This document shows positions 35,858 to 49,013 of a stretch of 64,000 nucleotides of DNA, piece after piece; within the stretch, counting starts at the first letter, position 1; the number at the start of each line of letters is the position of its first letter. The stretch is from the NCBI GenBank assembly GCA_013180625.2, contig SNVD02009519.1:62001-126000 (forward strand). The letters are read 5' to 3'. The stretch comes from Boswellia sacra. Taxonomy: Eukaryota; Streptophyta; Magnoliopsida; Sapindales; Burseraceae. The translations under genes and the position numbers were made by a program. The notes under the pieces were generated by a model. That model was not told where the DNA came from. It made no database searches and saw nothing but the letters and a program-made list of their open reading frames with translations.

Positions 35858-38800
35858 TTACCCCCCGCCCAAACATCCACCTTGTCCTCAAGGTGGAAAT
35901 CAGGAAATTGAAGCTGCAATAACTCAGAATCCTCCCAAGTAGACTCAAATTCTGGCAGTCCTTTCCATTTGATAAGCACTTCTATTTTAGGATCTGGACT
36001 ATCCTTTTTCAGCCTGACTCATTGAACACTTTCTGGTTCCACCAGGAATTCCAAATCTGCACTAAGTTGTGGGGGAATTAAGGAGGAAACAGGAGCCGAT
36101 CCCACAGCTTTTCAGAGTTGAGAGACGTGGAAAACAGGATGGATAGCAGAATTGGCAGGCAACTTTAGTTTGTAGGCAACCTGCCCAATCTTAGCTTCGA
36201 CAACATAGAGTCCATAAAACCTAGGAATGAGCTTCTCATTCCTATGTCGAGCTAGCGATTTTTGTCGATAAGATTGTAGTTTCAAGTAAACCATATCTCC
36301 TACTTGAAATTGAACATCCTGACGTTTGCCATCAACGACCGACTTCATTTTGTCTTGAGCAGCCTGCAGATGTCGCTTTAACTCATCCAACATGGCATCC
36401 CTTTCTTCTAGTAACTGTTCCACACTAGACATAGCTGTGGAATTTTGTTGAAGTCGAACTAATGGAGGTGGATCTTTGCCATAGAGTAGTTTGAAAGGAG
36501 TTGTCTTAGCTGAGGAATGGTAGGATGTGTTGTACCAATATTCAACCCACCGTAGCCACTTTACCCACTGTTTCGGTTTGTCATGCGCAAAACATCTCAA
36601 GTAAGTCTCCAAACACTTACTGACTACTTCCGTTTGGCCATCGGACTGTGGGTGATAAGCGGTGCTGCGGCTTAGCTTTGTGTCTAACATCTTAAATAAT
36701 TCTGTCCAAAACAAGCTAATGAACACTCGGTCCCTCTCCGTGATAATAGATCATGGAATGCCATGTAGTAGTATTATCTCCGTAATAAACCGGGCAGCTA
36801 CGGATTGGGCAGTGAAGGGGTGTTTAAGCACCACAAAATGCCCAAATTTACTCAAACTGTCCACCACCACAAGGATAGTATCATACCCCTCCGACTTAGG
36901 CGGCCCTTCCACAAAGTCCATTGTAATATTGTCCCAAACTTGGGTAGGAATGGGAATAGGCTGAAGTAAACTGCAGGTGACATCGCCACATATTTGCTTT
37001 GTTGACACACTCCACAAGACTCCACGTAAGCCTTAATTTCCTTTCTCATCCCCTTCCAGAAAAATTCATTCGAAATCCGTTGAGTTGTTTTCAGCAAGCC
37101 CGAATGGCCACCCAGTGGGCTGTCATGGAACTCTTGAAGTAGCTTCGGAATGAGTTGTGATCTACTAGCTAGCACCAACCTGCCTTTACAGAATAATTGT
37201 CCCTGTATTACTGCATAACCCTCATGAACTGCTGTTCCAGCCAGGATTGATTCCTTAATTTGTTTCAATTCATCATTTTCCTCTATCTCCTTTTGTATTA
37301 CACTAGAATCAAAGGTGACATCGCCACATATTTGCTTTGTTGACACACTCCACAAGACTCCACGTAAGCCTTAATTTCCTTTCTCATCCCCTTCCAGAAA
37401 AATTCATTCGAAATCCGTTGAGTTATTTTCAGCAAGCCCGAATGGCCACCCAGTGGGCTGTCATGGAACTCTTGAAGTAGCTTCGGAATGAGTTGTGATC
37501 TACTAGCTAGCACCAACCTGCCTTTACAGAATAATTGTCCCTGGATTACTACATAACCCTCATGAACTGCTGTTCCAGCCAGGATTGATTCCTTAATCTG
37601 TTTCAATTCATCATTTGCCTCTATCTCCTTTTGTATTACACTAGAATCAAAGGTTGGAGATAACTTAATAACAACCAATTTCGGACGGCGAGATAAGGCA
37701 TCTGTAGCTTTGTTTTCAAGTCACGGGCGATAGTGAATCTCAAAATCATACCCCATCAGTTTTGACAACCACTTCTGGTGCTCTTCACTGACCAACCTCT
37801 GCTCAAGTAGGTATTTTAGACTTCTTTGATCAATGCTAACCAGGAATTTTCTGCCTACCAAGTATGGTCTCCATTTTTGAACCGCCAAAGCGATAGCCAT
37901 CAGTTCTCTCTCATACACCGACTTCAAGCGAGAACTTTGGGGAAGAACATGACTATAATAAGCAAGTGATCGTTGTCCCTGCATTAAGACAAACCACCTC
38001 TGGAAGCATCCGTTTCCACCACAAACGGTTGACTAAAATCGGGTAAAGCTAAAATCGGAACTGTGGACATTGCTTTCTTTAGGTTTTGAAAGGCTTGCTC
38101 AGCCCTCTAGTTCTAGCCAAAATTATCTTTTTTAAGTTGTTCCGTCAGTGGAAAAGCTATTTTCTCGTATTCTTCTACAAACTTCCTGTAATAATCGGTC
38201 AAGCCAAGAAAGCCCTGTAGGTCCTTCAAACTTTTAGGAGTAGGCCATTGTTGCATCACTTCCACCTTTGAATTATCAACAGCCACACCCTCACTCGAAA
38301 GTACATGACCAAGGTACTGCAACCGATCTTGAGCAAACAAACATTTTTTTTGGTTCACATATAATTGATGTTGTCTAAGGGTGTCCAATACAATCCACGA
38401 GTGTTTCAAATGCTCTTCCATACCTTTACTGTAAACCAGAATGTCATCAAAAAAGACTAACACACTTCCTTAGGAATTTCCTAAAAACATCATTCATTAG
38501 CGATTGAAATGTTGAAGGCGCACTCATGAGGCCAAAGGGCATCACCAAGAATTCATAATGCCCGTCATGGGTACGAAATGTAGTTTTATGTACATCGTCT
38601 GACTTAACCCGAATCTGATGGTACCCTGATTTAAGATCCAATTTGGAGAACACACAAGCGCCATGCAATTCGTCTAATAGCTCATCTATGGTGGGAATAG
38701 GATACTTATCTGGAACTATAGCTTGGTTTAAGGCTCGGTAGTCCACACAAAACTGCCAACCCCCATCTTTTTCCTTTACAAGAAGCACCAGAGTGGAAAA

Positions 38801-39600
38801 GGGGCTGCTGCTGGCCCTTATCACACCTGCTGCTAGCATCTCATTCACAAGCTTCTCAATCTCATCCTTTTGAAATTGCGGGTAACGGTAAGGCATCACA
38901 CTTACCGACTGTCTTCCTTCCTCCAGCACAATGGAATGTTCATGTCCTCTGCTAGGGGGTAATCCATGAGGAACCTCAAAAACTGATTTGAATTGATGCA
39001 ATAGTTCCTGCACTTCCGCAGAAAATTCTGGCTGTTTAGGATTTTTCACTACTGTCAAAGAGTTTAAGTCCAATAAAACTGCTTGTCCCTCGTTTCTTAT
39101 AGCTTTCATTAAAGATTTCAAGGAGACCTGAATTTTGCGAAGTCCAGGATCCCCTTGCAACAGTACGCTTTTCCCATCAATCTTGAACTGCATCGTCAAA
39201 GCTTTACAATCAAACTTAATCACCCCCAAGCTTGCTAACCATAACATCTCAAGCACCAAATCTGATCCAGCCAACTTCAATGGCAGAAACTCTTCCACAA
39301 TGGTGAGTCCTTGCAGATGCAATTTCACATTCTTACAAACCCCTTCTCCCTTAACAGGTTTTCCTGTACCCAGCAGCACACTGTCCCTGCTGGTGGCCTC
39401 CAATGGCAAGGACAGTTTCCTAACTAAGAAGCTAGAAATAAAATTATGAGTCGCCCCTGGATCTTCAAGCACTACCACCTCTTCACATACAAATTACCTT
39501 TCAACTTAATGGTTTTAGGAGATGATAATCCCACCACCGAATTCATCGACAACTCCACTCTTTCCAGTTCATCTTCCTTCAATTCTGTGCCCCCTTGAAT
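35797..39600 (-). pseudogene. Chromovirus pol: protease, RT, RNase H, integrase, chromodomain; frameshifted
   Basis: Minus-strand segments in order. 39478-38447: protease (DPGATHNFIS) and RT (DKYPIPTIDELLDEL, FRTHDGHYEFLVMPFGL). 38463-38113: RT active site FFDDILVYSK and the following thumb/connection. 37984-37721: RNase H ([15 protein letters not shown]). 37678-37298: integrase HHCC zinc domain. 37017-36751 and 36726-36112: integrase core ([23 protein letters not shown]) and GPY/F-like region (VGDMVYLKLQ). 35979-35797: chromodomain-like end (LIKWKGLPEFESTWED). A frameshift near 38455 and the 338-bp internal duplication at 36976-37651 break the frame, so this copy cannot make a full polyprotein. 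Confidence 0.9.
36976..37651. repeat. 338-bp tandem duplication inside the chromovirus integrase
   Basis: 36976-37313 and 37314-37651 are near identical (both start 'ggtgacatcgccacatattt'). The unit spans the HHCC zinc-binding region. 338 is not a multiple of three, so the duplication shifts the frame. Confidence 0.92.
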
Positions 39601-39639
39601 CAATTCTTCCTGGTCTTCCAAAGATTCGTCCTCCTGTTG

Positions 39640-40670
39640 CACTACCATCACCTGCAGCGCCTTCAATTTGCAGCGATGTCCTGGTGAAAACTTTTCATCA
39701 CAACAGTAACACAGTCCCCTCTCTCGCTTAGCCTGAAGTTTCGCATCTGTCAGCCGCAGAAATTGAGTCTTCGTCGGTTTCCGATGACTCTTTCTGGTGC
39801 TGCTGTTAGCCGGCCAACAGAAGGTCCAAAGTTCTTCATTAGTGCATAACCGGAACTGGAAATGGCCTTCCTCTCGCTAGAGCCAGAACCGATTTTCTTC
39901 AGAGACACATTCTTGTTTTCTAGCCTTTGGGCCAGGCCCATGATACGATCCAAGTCCAACTGGCCTAAAGGCCCTTAACTCTGCTTTAAGCCCTGGACGG
40001 AGGCCGTTGATGAACTGCTCTTCCAGGATGTGCTTCGAGACCGCCTCCATCGGCGACGCAATCCTCTCGAATTGTCGACGATATTCTCTCACCGTTTCGC
40101 CTTGTCGGAGAGCCAGAAACTGCTTGAAGATGCCCTTGGTGCTTTATCGGAAACGTTCGCACAGGAGCGCCTTGAACTCCTGCCATGATCGAAAAGCTCT
40201 CCTCAAATCCTCCCACTGGTGCTAGGCGAACGCTTCTCCCTCCATCGACACAGCCACAACGAGCAACTTTTCCTTTTTCGTCGTTCGATTCAAGGAGAAG
40301 AAGTGTTCCGTGCAATAGATCCACTTTTCAGGATCGCTGTCGTCGAAAGTGGGCATCTCAAGTCGACGAGTTCGCAAGTCGCCTCTCTCTGAGTCGCTTG
40401 GTTGTGCTCCGCCGGCGGAGGAAGTAGTCGAACCCGGTACACCTCCTATGTCTCCTGTCGACGATCTCTGTTTCGATGTGGACGCAGGCTGGTGGGTATT
40501 CCCCCTTGTCTTGATTGCCATGGCCTCCAACCGTTCCAGAATGGTCATCAGGCTCTGCTCTAAGAGCTGCATTCTAGCATTTCCTCCTTGACGACGCCGA
40601 GGTCTGCTTGCACCAGCTGGACCTTCTTCTCCAAGGTATCCATCCTTCCTTCGCCTTTCTTCCCAGCCAT
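39640..40670 (-). pseudogene. Chromovirus gag, broken
   Basis: Starts at 40670 (MAGKKGEGRMDTLEKKVQLV) with a stop soon after. Gag continues in shifted frames (40572-40222 RRLEMPTFDDSDPEKWI; 40092-39877 MREYRRQFERIASP) and ends with a zinc knuckle (YCCDEKFSPGHRCK, about 39670-39710). Several stops and shifts show it is inactive. Confidence 0.88.
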
Positions 40671-40702
40671 TTTCTTGGACTCACGGCCTCTAATACCAGT
40701 TT

Positions 40703-41112
40703 TGATAGGACTTACACTTGCTCACAGATTAATCACACATGCACTCAGATAATAGAGAAGAAAAACAGACAGTGGAAATTAGAATAGAAGGAAGCAGAAA
40801 ATGATTAGTGTGTTGTATTCAGAGTGAAGCAGGCTATTCGAGAGGCGTGCAGGCTCTCCCAAGAGACAAATAATCTCATTAAAAAAAAAGAGAATTCTCC
40901 AACCCCTTTCTCTCCCCTGACTCTCCCTTAATATTCTCTAACTAACTCCTCTCTTCCAACTCAGCAGGCACAAAACTAACTTAACAGCCCTTATTCCAAA
41001 CAGAAATGAAAACCAGAAAAAAGAAATAAACATTTCCCAACATGTCCTCCTACTTTGGGTGCCTAGAGAGTAAGTGAATTTGATTGGAGGCTTCATCTGT
41101 GGGAGCCTATAA
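40703..41112 (-). repeat. Chromovirus LTR (5' LTR on the minus strand)
   Basis: 410 bp, starts TGATAGG on the plus strand, ends CCTATAA, then target duplication CAGGA. Adjacent primer-binding site on its left (minus strand downstream). Confidence 0.92.
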
Positions 41113-42841
41113 CAGGACCAGTTGGAAGTCCGAGAAATCCTCGAGAAATACGGGTTCAAGTCATTCTATGCTTTCAATCCTGGGTCGGGCTGCAGTGTTC
41201 TGATTCAGTTTAATCCAAGGAATGGACGGCCTATGCTTGTTTACAAGGATGGATATGTTGTCTAAATGGACAGAGAGCTGAAGGTCAGTTTTTTTAATTT
41301 TAATTTTAATTAATTAATTATTATTTTTAACTAATTGAGATTCAATAGTTGAGTAGCACAATCGAGCTATAAGAGCTCTAAATTTGAAGTCTTTTTGTTT
41401 ATGCACTTAAAGCTGTTTGGTTGCTGGGATGATGATTGTCCAATTTGAAATAATGTGAATGAAGAATGTTGCAGCGGTGATAAATTTGAATTTTCTAGCA
41501 TTTTATGATTGTTATTGGATTTTCTTGCAGTAGCTTGAAATTTTATCTCTTAAGAAAATAAGAATGATATTGGGCTTCATAAGAGGTGTTAATGATTGTT
41601 TATTGATAGTTCTTTTGGAGTGAAGTCTTGATAATTCATAAGAAAAGGAAGGTCATTGAGAAGAGTTTGATCTATAATCTAGGATAGGATCATATCGATT
41701 CAATTTTTCACGTTCTGGATGAAGTGGTCTTTGAATACTTGCTTTTGATAAGAAACTGATAAGTGGATTAAAGAAAATTCATGAGTAATAGTGGATTAAA
41801 GATCTAGCCAACAAAAAGAAATGTTGTTCTAAATAAAACAGTTGCTTGGTTGGTTCCCTAAACCAAAGGAAATGCCTCTTTGAAGACTCAAATCTATGCT
41901 ACCATACTTATTAGCCTAAAATTATCATGTTAGGATCAATTAGACTGCAAACTATTTTCGGTCAGTAGCAAGATGACACTATTCCGTATTTATCTAACTA
42001 ACATGGAATGAAAAGGTAAAAGCATGCTAAGTTATATTAGTAGTTGACTGCATTGATACTTGTAGTCAGATTATGTGTAATTTGCCCATAACGTATCAAT
42101 ATTCTTCTTCTTCGTCTTTTCCTTTTAATGTTGAAGATGATTGCTATTCTCATACTTGAGGCAGACCCCAATTAACAATATGACAAATATGGCTTAATAT
42201 TAATATACTTGTACATGGATCCTGTTATGTTTTTCCACTAGCCTCATGTTGATTGTGACTTATTTTTCAATCCAGGAAAAGCCTAATCAAAACATGTGTT
42301 GGACTTAATGCACCTTTTTGCTGTCATTTTTTGATTTGCAATCCATTAACTTCCACTCTTAATATTTTTGAGAGGAACATTTTCAGTAAGGGATTGGCAT
42401 TTGGACTATCAATTCTTTGTATGTTTTCTAATTATGCATGCCTTATTAAACATTGGTGTGCAAAGAGAAGACTGTAAGTTAATATATAAATTAACTTTCT
42501 TGATGGGGAATATATCTTTCACTACATTAGCCTTTCGGAGCATTTTTTGAATTCTATAGCTAATACTTGAAAGCAAATGATGTATCAAAATAGGTGATGA
42601 TTATTTATTTGTTATCTATAACTGTAGGATTCCTTGATAAAACCCGTGACCGAGATCTTGTTTGGGGCAGCAGTTAGAACCATTTTGAAATTCAATCGTA
42701 TGGAAGGAAAATCCTGAATGGATGAAGAAATTTAACATTTCAACTCAGGACTTCCCACCATGGATCCTTGCTTGTGTAGTTATAGTTTTTACACGCATGA
42801 GGAAGAGAACTAGAGACCTTTTAAAGAAGTATGGTTGGTAG

Positions 42842-44836
42842 ATAGATGCCATCGATGCATCCTTTGTTGGGCTGAGAAGCTTGACTGTTTGCAAAAGTTT
42901 TTTAAATTAATTTTCTGGTCGTCAAACATGACTTCTAGATCATATGTTTATTTAGCATCAATGATGACATTGATTTTACTGGTGGCATATCGGTAGATGT
43001 TTCTCCTGTTATTTTTTTTGAGCCTTTTATACTTCCTCAATTATCATAAATAATGCCCGAAAATATGGTCTACAGCACTTTTATCTTTGTAAAGTATTTC
43101 AATGCAGTCCTAGAAACTGATTGGATTCTTGTTCGGATTTTATTTTTAATGGAAAAATAAAGCTATTTTATCTAAATAATTGGATCTAAGAAGGTCTTTC
43201 ATACAATAATGACACGTGCAATCCCTCAATGGTGATAATATATGTGTGTTGAATGTATTTTAGAATATACATGCCACAATTAAGGGGATACATGTAGACA
43301 TTAGATCCTAACAATGTGTTTCAAACAAGTCTGTAATTTGTTTTAGAAGATTTTTTAATATTCATTTCATAATGTTGCATATGCAACCTATACATGGGTT
43401 TCGTGTTAATGGAGTTAATTTTATTATTTTATCCTCTGTGTTTGCATTGTCTAATTTACATGATTAATTTTTACATCCACAATTTTGCTAATTGTGTTGT
43501 TTATAGGGCCTATAGGCCTAGTAACTACTGCTTCCAGTCCAGGTATTGGTATATTCCTTTGTTCAAAAAAAAAAAAAAACAAATGTAGTCATTATGGACC
43601 CCCAGGTTTTGACAAAAGTCAAAACATCAACAAGCCCTCAAATATTTAAAGAAAAAAGCCCAAAAAATTGAAAAAAATCAAATAGCTTCAAATAGTTTAG
43701 AACAAAATTATCATTTTTGCTACAATTGGCTGCATATTAAACGGATTCCTTGATATTGGCTCACAATTTTCATGTGTCAAGTGACATAATTAATCATCAT
43801 ACACAGAACACAGTCGTCCTCATTGTATGAAAATGAATGCATCTCATTAGTATTGGAGCCCACATTCATATCACTTCTATCATGAAAAATAGATTCTTCT
43901 CCATTGAAAACCTAAGTTTGAAAGCATATCTAGACGTCTTAATGCTTTCTGAGTTCAACCAAAACTATCCGAGTATGAAACCTACAAGGGAATTCGACTA
44001 GCTTTCACTCAAAGGATATCGACAAGAATAAAATATATCAGTGTCTCCTTGAAAGGGCTAATATTTGCAAGGGTCAAATCCACTCATGTCAAGCCCAAGA
44101 TTCACAAACCCAACCCAATCACCTATGAAATAAAAAACAAATAAGAGAGAGGCAAAGTAGGCATAATCTAGGACATTTATTGGGGTCGTTGGGGCGTTGA
44201 GAGAAGAGACATTCCTTGGTGTTGGAGAATGGATCAAATGATTGAAGGGGCTAGAATACGGCTGGGAAAGATTTGATCTGAGGAGAATCTTAGCTAAAAG
44301 GACGAAGAAAAACAGTAAATCAGGAGGAGAAATCAGTTGGAGGGATAAAAAAAAAAAAGGGAGGTTGCAGGCATCAATGGGAAGGCAACGTGAACGTCTT
44401 GGGGATAGCAATGGAGGCTGGCCAAAAGAGAAAATCAGAAAACATAGAGGTGATGAGAACAAACACGAAAAAAGGAAGTTTGGTTGCTCAAGGAGGCTGA
44501 GAGAAGATAACGTGACAAAGAACTTGACAGGGGAGCTTCAAGAAAGAGGAATATAAATTTGGTCATGGAGGAAAGATGGCTATCAATCAATTACAGAGAG
44601 AAAAACAGAGAGCATCAACAAAAAATTTAGTTTTCTGTTCAAAGTGTTATCCAGAGAAAGCACCAGGGAGTCTTTCTTCACTATATTTTCTCTATTTCAC
44701 TATTCTTATCCTCCTTCCCCAATTTCGATTTTAGTTTCAATTTCCCAGTTTTAGTTAATTTTACTTAACAAAAATTCTGTTCTATGGCAGCAGAGTCTAT
44801 TAGTAAGAACCCCAAACCCTACCAACCCCCACTAAT
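42842..44836. other. Spacer between the two duplication copies
   Basis: 42842-43070 and about 43960-44050 still match copy B's downstream flank (55202-55430 and about 56245-56335). The middle is AT-rich. 44100-44560 is GC-richer and open on both strands but shows no recognisable protein. Confidence 0.55.
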
Positions 44837-45906
44837 TTCCTCTAGTTCCATATTGTTTGTCCTTTAGAGGAAAGAGACGCCTACATTTTGTTTAGTTGTT
44901 GGAAAAGCTAAGGAAAAATAAATATGGATGATTAGAAATAGTTGTGTTTGCTCATGTTTTAACAATTGTGGTTGGACACTGTTTTTTTCATGTTCTCTTT
45001 TCATTATTGAAAAGAGTGAAGATTATAAATCAAATTAGCTCGAAACAAAGTTGGCAGTCTTCAGCAGTATGGAGGAGAAGATAGAGAAACAAAAGCTAAA
45101 AATTAAAGAAATTGAGGAAGAAATAGCGACCCTAAAAACAAACAGGTCAACCCAAAAATAGAAAGGCATGGAGACAAAAGTACCGCAAATGGAGATCCGC
45201 TTGTACCGAGGGGTGACGAGTTCGATCGACGTGTTCAAGTTAGCGTTTGGTGCGTGGGAGCCGGACTAGTTGGAAGTCCAAGAAAGCCTCGATAAATACG
45301 AGTTCAAGTTGGCCTACGCTTTCAATACCAGGTCGGGTCAAAGTGTTCCAATACGTTTTAATCCAAGGACTGGACGATCTATGCTTGTATACAAGGATGG
45401 ATCTGTTGTCTACATGGATGGAGAACTAAAGGTCAGTTTTTTTAGTTTTAGTTTAATTAATTAGTTATTTTTTAAAAATAATTGAGGCTCGATAATTGAA
45501 TAACATAGTCGAGCTATAAGAGCTCTTAATTTGAAGTATTAGAGGGGTTGAATTGAGACTTTTGGAGCTTTCATTTGTACATTTAAAGTTGTTTGGCAAC
45601 TGGGAAAATGATTGTCCAATTTGAAATACTGTGAATAAGGATTGTTGCAACAATGATATTGGATTTTCTAGCATTAACTTGAAATTTTATCTCTAAAAAA
45701 ATGACAATGATATTAGGCTGTATAAGAGGTGTCGATGATTGTTTATTGATTGTTCTTTTGAAGTGAAGCTTGACAATTCATGAGAAAAGGAAGGTCATCG
45801 AGAATAGTTTGATCTATAATCTAGGATAGGATGATATCGATTCGATTTTTCACATCTGCATGATGTGGCCTCTTTCAATACTTGCTTTTGATAGGAAATC
45901 AATAAG

Positions 45907-47994
45907 TAGGGTTGGCAATGAGGCGGGGCGGGTTCGGGGTGGCAGGTATTCAGCCTCGCCTCGCTCAACTATTTTTTGTCCGCCTCATTGCCTTTATGCG
46001 GGGGCGGGGCGGGGCGGGGCGGGCCGGGGCGTGGCAAGGCAAAAAAGATTTAAGCGGATCCAGACCCGTCCCGTCCCGTCCCACCCCGCTCCTAAACACT
46101 TATACTTTTATATTACACCCCGTATTATTTATATATTTTGCAATCTCATCCCCTATAATATTTACATATTTGTAAATAATTCTATTTTCAATTTTTCATC
46201 ATATTATTTATAATTATAATCATTTTTCAACAATAATAAAAATAATATATCTTCAAACTAAAATTAAAATGGCTGTGTATTATCATTTGATTTTACTAGT
46301 AATAATGTCACATACTCTATTAGAAATAATGTTAAAAGTGTATTATTGCTTGTAAACTAATTATTGATAAATTTTCAAATAGTTGAAATACAATTTAATA
46401 ATTTTTCAATAGTATGTTGATTTAATTTCAATATAATAATAGTAATAATATGATTGGCATATTCATGTACCAATTAGTTAACATTATAAATATTTATGAA
46501 ACATTAATAATTTAATTAATTAATTTAAATTAAGATAAATCATATATTTAAGGTTATAAGTTTATTTTTATCATTTTTCTATTTACATATTTAGAAAATA
46601 ATATATTGATTATATTAAAGATATACATTTTGAAAATAATCTTGTTAATATTGTAATAATTTAATTAATATTTAGTAATCTCTACCAAGATTGTAATATT
46701 GTATATCTTATATAAATTTAATTACTATAAAATACAAATATTTAATTACCATCAATTATCATTTGATTTTATTAGTAATAATGTTACATACTCTATTAGA
46801 AATAATGTTAAAAGTGTATTATTGATTGTAAACTAGTAAATTGATAATTTTTTAAATAGTTGATAATACAATTAAATAATTTTTCAATAGCTTATTGATT
46901 TAATTTAAGTATAATAATAGTAATAATATGATTGACATATACCAATTAATTAATATTATATATTTATAAAATATTAATAATTTAATTAATTAATTTAAAT
47001 TATGATACATCATATATTTAAGGTTATAAGATTATTTTTATCATATTTCTATTTACATATATAGAAAATAATATATTGATTATATTAAAGGTATACATTT
47101 TGAAAATAATATTGTAAATATTACAATAATTTAATTAGTACTTATTAATTTATATCAAGATTGCATATATTATACAAATTTAGTTACTCTAAAATACAAA
47201 TATTTAATCACCATTAATTACAATTTGATTTTATTAGTAATAATGTTACATACTCTATTAGAAATAATGTTAAAAGTGTATTATTGCTTGTAAATTAGTT
47301 AACTGACAATTTTTCAAATAGTTGATAATAAAATTAAATAAGTTTTTAATAGCATGTTGATTTAATTTCAATCTAATAATAGTAATAATATGATTATCAT
47401 ATACCAATTAATTAACATTATATATATTTATGCAACATTAATAATTTAATTAATTAATTTAAATTACAATAAATCATATATTTAACGTTATAAGATTATT
47501 TTTATCATATTTCTAGTTACATATTTAGAAAATACTATATTGATTTTATTAAAGGTATACATTTTGAAAATAATATTTTTAATATTGTAATAATTTAAGT
47601 AGTACTTAATAATCTATATCAAGATTTTATATATTATACAAATTTAATTACCATAAAATACAAATATTTTATTTTGTCATTATAACGTGACTAAATTGAT
47701 GTTAATATACTAAAAGATGTTAATTATTAATTAAAGTGTAACTTTTATTAAAGTATTTGCATTGTTTGTAAAATTATGAAGAATTCATATACATGAAAAA
47801 TTTAACAAATATAACCTAAAAAATTACCTGACAGTCCCAATAGTTTAAAAGTTTGTAAAAACAGCCCTATACCTTGCAGGACGGGGCCGGTTAATGGTCC
47901 AAGGGCTTTGCCCCAAACCTGCCCCAAGATAGTTTTGGAGCAGGGCAAGTTTGCGTGACACACCCGGACCCGGTGGGGCGAATTGTCGAGCCTA
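45907..47994. mobile_element. Non-autonomous hAT element, 2088 bp
   Basis: Terminal repeats are tagggttggcaatgaggcgg at the left and, complemented, taggctcgacaattcgcccc at the right. Flanks tcaataag (45899-45906) and tgaataag (47995-48002) form an 8-bp target duplication with one change. Copy A (about 41757-41770, 'gataagtgg') has the empty site. The terminus with GGGCGGG-rich subterminal DNA is a common plant hAT style. No transposase; the interior is AT-rich with long tandem repeats. Confidence 0.88.
46265..47690. repeat. Three long tandem repeats (about 460-480 bp) inside the hAT element
   Basis: The phrase 'aataatgt.acatactctatt' recurs at about 46301, 46777 and 47239, with matching downstream order in each unit (gtgtattattg..tgtaaa, 'taataatatgatt', 'ttaattaattaattt', 'atatttaa.gttataag'). 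Confidence 0.85.
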
Positions 47995-48429
47995 TGAATA
48001 AGTGGCATTAAAGAATGAGTTATAGTGGATTAGAGATCTATTAAATAGAAAAGAAATGTTATTCTAACGAAATAGTTGCAATTGGTTGGTTCCCTTAACC
48101 GTAGGAAATACCTCCTTGAAAACTCAAATCTATGCTCCCATGCTAGGATTGCAAACTGTTTTTAGTTAATAGCAAGATGACACTATTCCATATGATATTC
48201 TGTAACAATCTAACTAACATGGAATGAAAAGTTAAAAGCATGCTAATTATGTGAGCATTGGCTGCATTGATACTTGTAGTTAGATTATGTGTAATTTGCC
48301 CATAACGTATCAATATTCTTCTTCTTCGTCATTTACTTTTAATGTTGAAGATGATTGCTATTCTCATACTTGAGGTATATCCACTAAACAATATGACAAA
48401 TATGCACTGGAAGAAAAAAGGTTTATGGC

Positions 48430-48610
48430 AACGGGTCTTTCGCAACGTGCACCATGTGCACGTTGCAAAAGCTACCTTTTGACAACGTGCAAAAAATGCA
48501 TGTTGCCAAAAACGACTTTTAGCAACGTGCACCATGTGCACGTTGCTAAAATGTGGTTTTCGCAACGTGCAACACATGCACGTTGCGAAAACCTTAATTA
48601 AGGAATAATG
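48430..48610. repeat. Left subterminal palindromes of the CACTA element
   Basis: Several copies of gcaacgtgca..atgtgcacgttgc with variable centres. Such subterminal motifs are the usual transposase-binding sites of CACTA elements. The minus-strand open frame at 48329-48613 is only translation of these repeats. Confidence 0.85.
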
Positions 48611-48997
48611 CATATTACAAAAACCTTAAATAAGGAATAAATTAAATTATTTTTTAATTTTTATATTAATTCGTAAAATATATGAAATTTAAAAATAAAT
48701 AACATGTAACAAGAATTTTTTTTTTAATTTTAGTGCATTGAAAAATATAATATTCTAAAAAAATTTAAAAAAATGAAAATAATGTAAAATTTGAAAGTTA
48801 AGGAAATGAATCAATATTGATTTAAAAAAAAACTCTATGAATTGGAAATGTGAAAAAAATTACTATTAAATAATATAATTTCATGGTTAAATAGTGACTT
48901 ATTAAATTTTAAAATTAAAAAGGAAATGAGAAAGTGGAAAAAATATATAAGTTGTAAACCCAAAACTGCAGATTTTTTTTTTGAAAATAAAAGCACT

Positions 48998-49013
48998 AAA
49001 ACGACGTCGTTTT
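48998..49013. promoter_or_regulatory. ACGT-core palindrome upstream of the captured gene
   Basis: aaaacgacgtcgtttt, a perfect 16-bp palindrome about 240 bp before the chosen start. GACGTC/ACGT cores are bZIP-type sites common in plant promoters; use here is an inference. Confidence 0.55.

Larger units (their letters stand above)
35453..41112 (-). mobile_element. Ty3/gypsy chromovirus (Reina-like size), 5660 bp, degenerate
   Basis: LTRs begin TGATAGG and end CCTATCA (right copy CCTATAA). Target duplication CAGGA is present at 35448-35452 and 41113-41117; copy B at 45254-45275 shows the uninterrupted site. On the minus strand, a Met-type primer-binding site (tggtattagag, about 40690-40700) follows the right LTR, and a polypurine tract (gggcggggggtaa) precedes the left LTR. 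Order is gag, protease, RT, RNase H, integrase, chromodomain-like end, which fits chromoviruses; total and LTR lengths fit Reina. The LTRs differ at roughly two dozen positions by eye, so this is not a very recent insertion. Confidence 0.93.
35261..42841 (+). pseudogene. Unrecognised two-exon protein gene, copy A; broken and split by a retrotransposon
   Basis: Exon 1 begins at 35261 (MEEEIEKQKLKIEEIEKE, a charged helix) and, ignoring the retrotransposon at 35453-41112, continues to 41283 (EKYGFKSFYAF..., MLVYKDG). Exon 2 is 42628-42841 (DSLIKPVTEILFG..., then PPWILACVVIVF, then RDLLKKYGW stop). Splices are AAG|GTCAG and TGTAG|GA. Lesions: stop/frameshift after IHLYR, stop after YKDGYVV, and a stop after RMEGKS. 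The intact ancestor would have had an N-terminal coiled segment, a central domain and one or two C-terminal membrane segments. I do not recognise the family. Copy B lies at 45069-55201. Confidence 0.75.

Noticed and set aside
44058..44556. Overlapping open frames on both strands (134 and 104 residues)
   Set aside because: Low-complexity, Leu/Ser/Pro-rich or Lys/Arg-rich composition and no recognisable domain or splice context.
48329..48613. 94-residue minus-strand frame with repeated Cys-Thr-Leu-Arg-Lys motifs
   Set aside because: It is translation of CACTA subterminal palindromes, not a protein.
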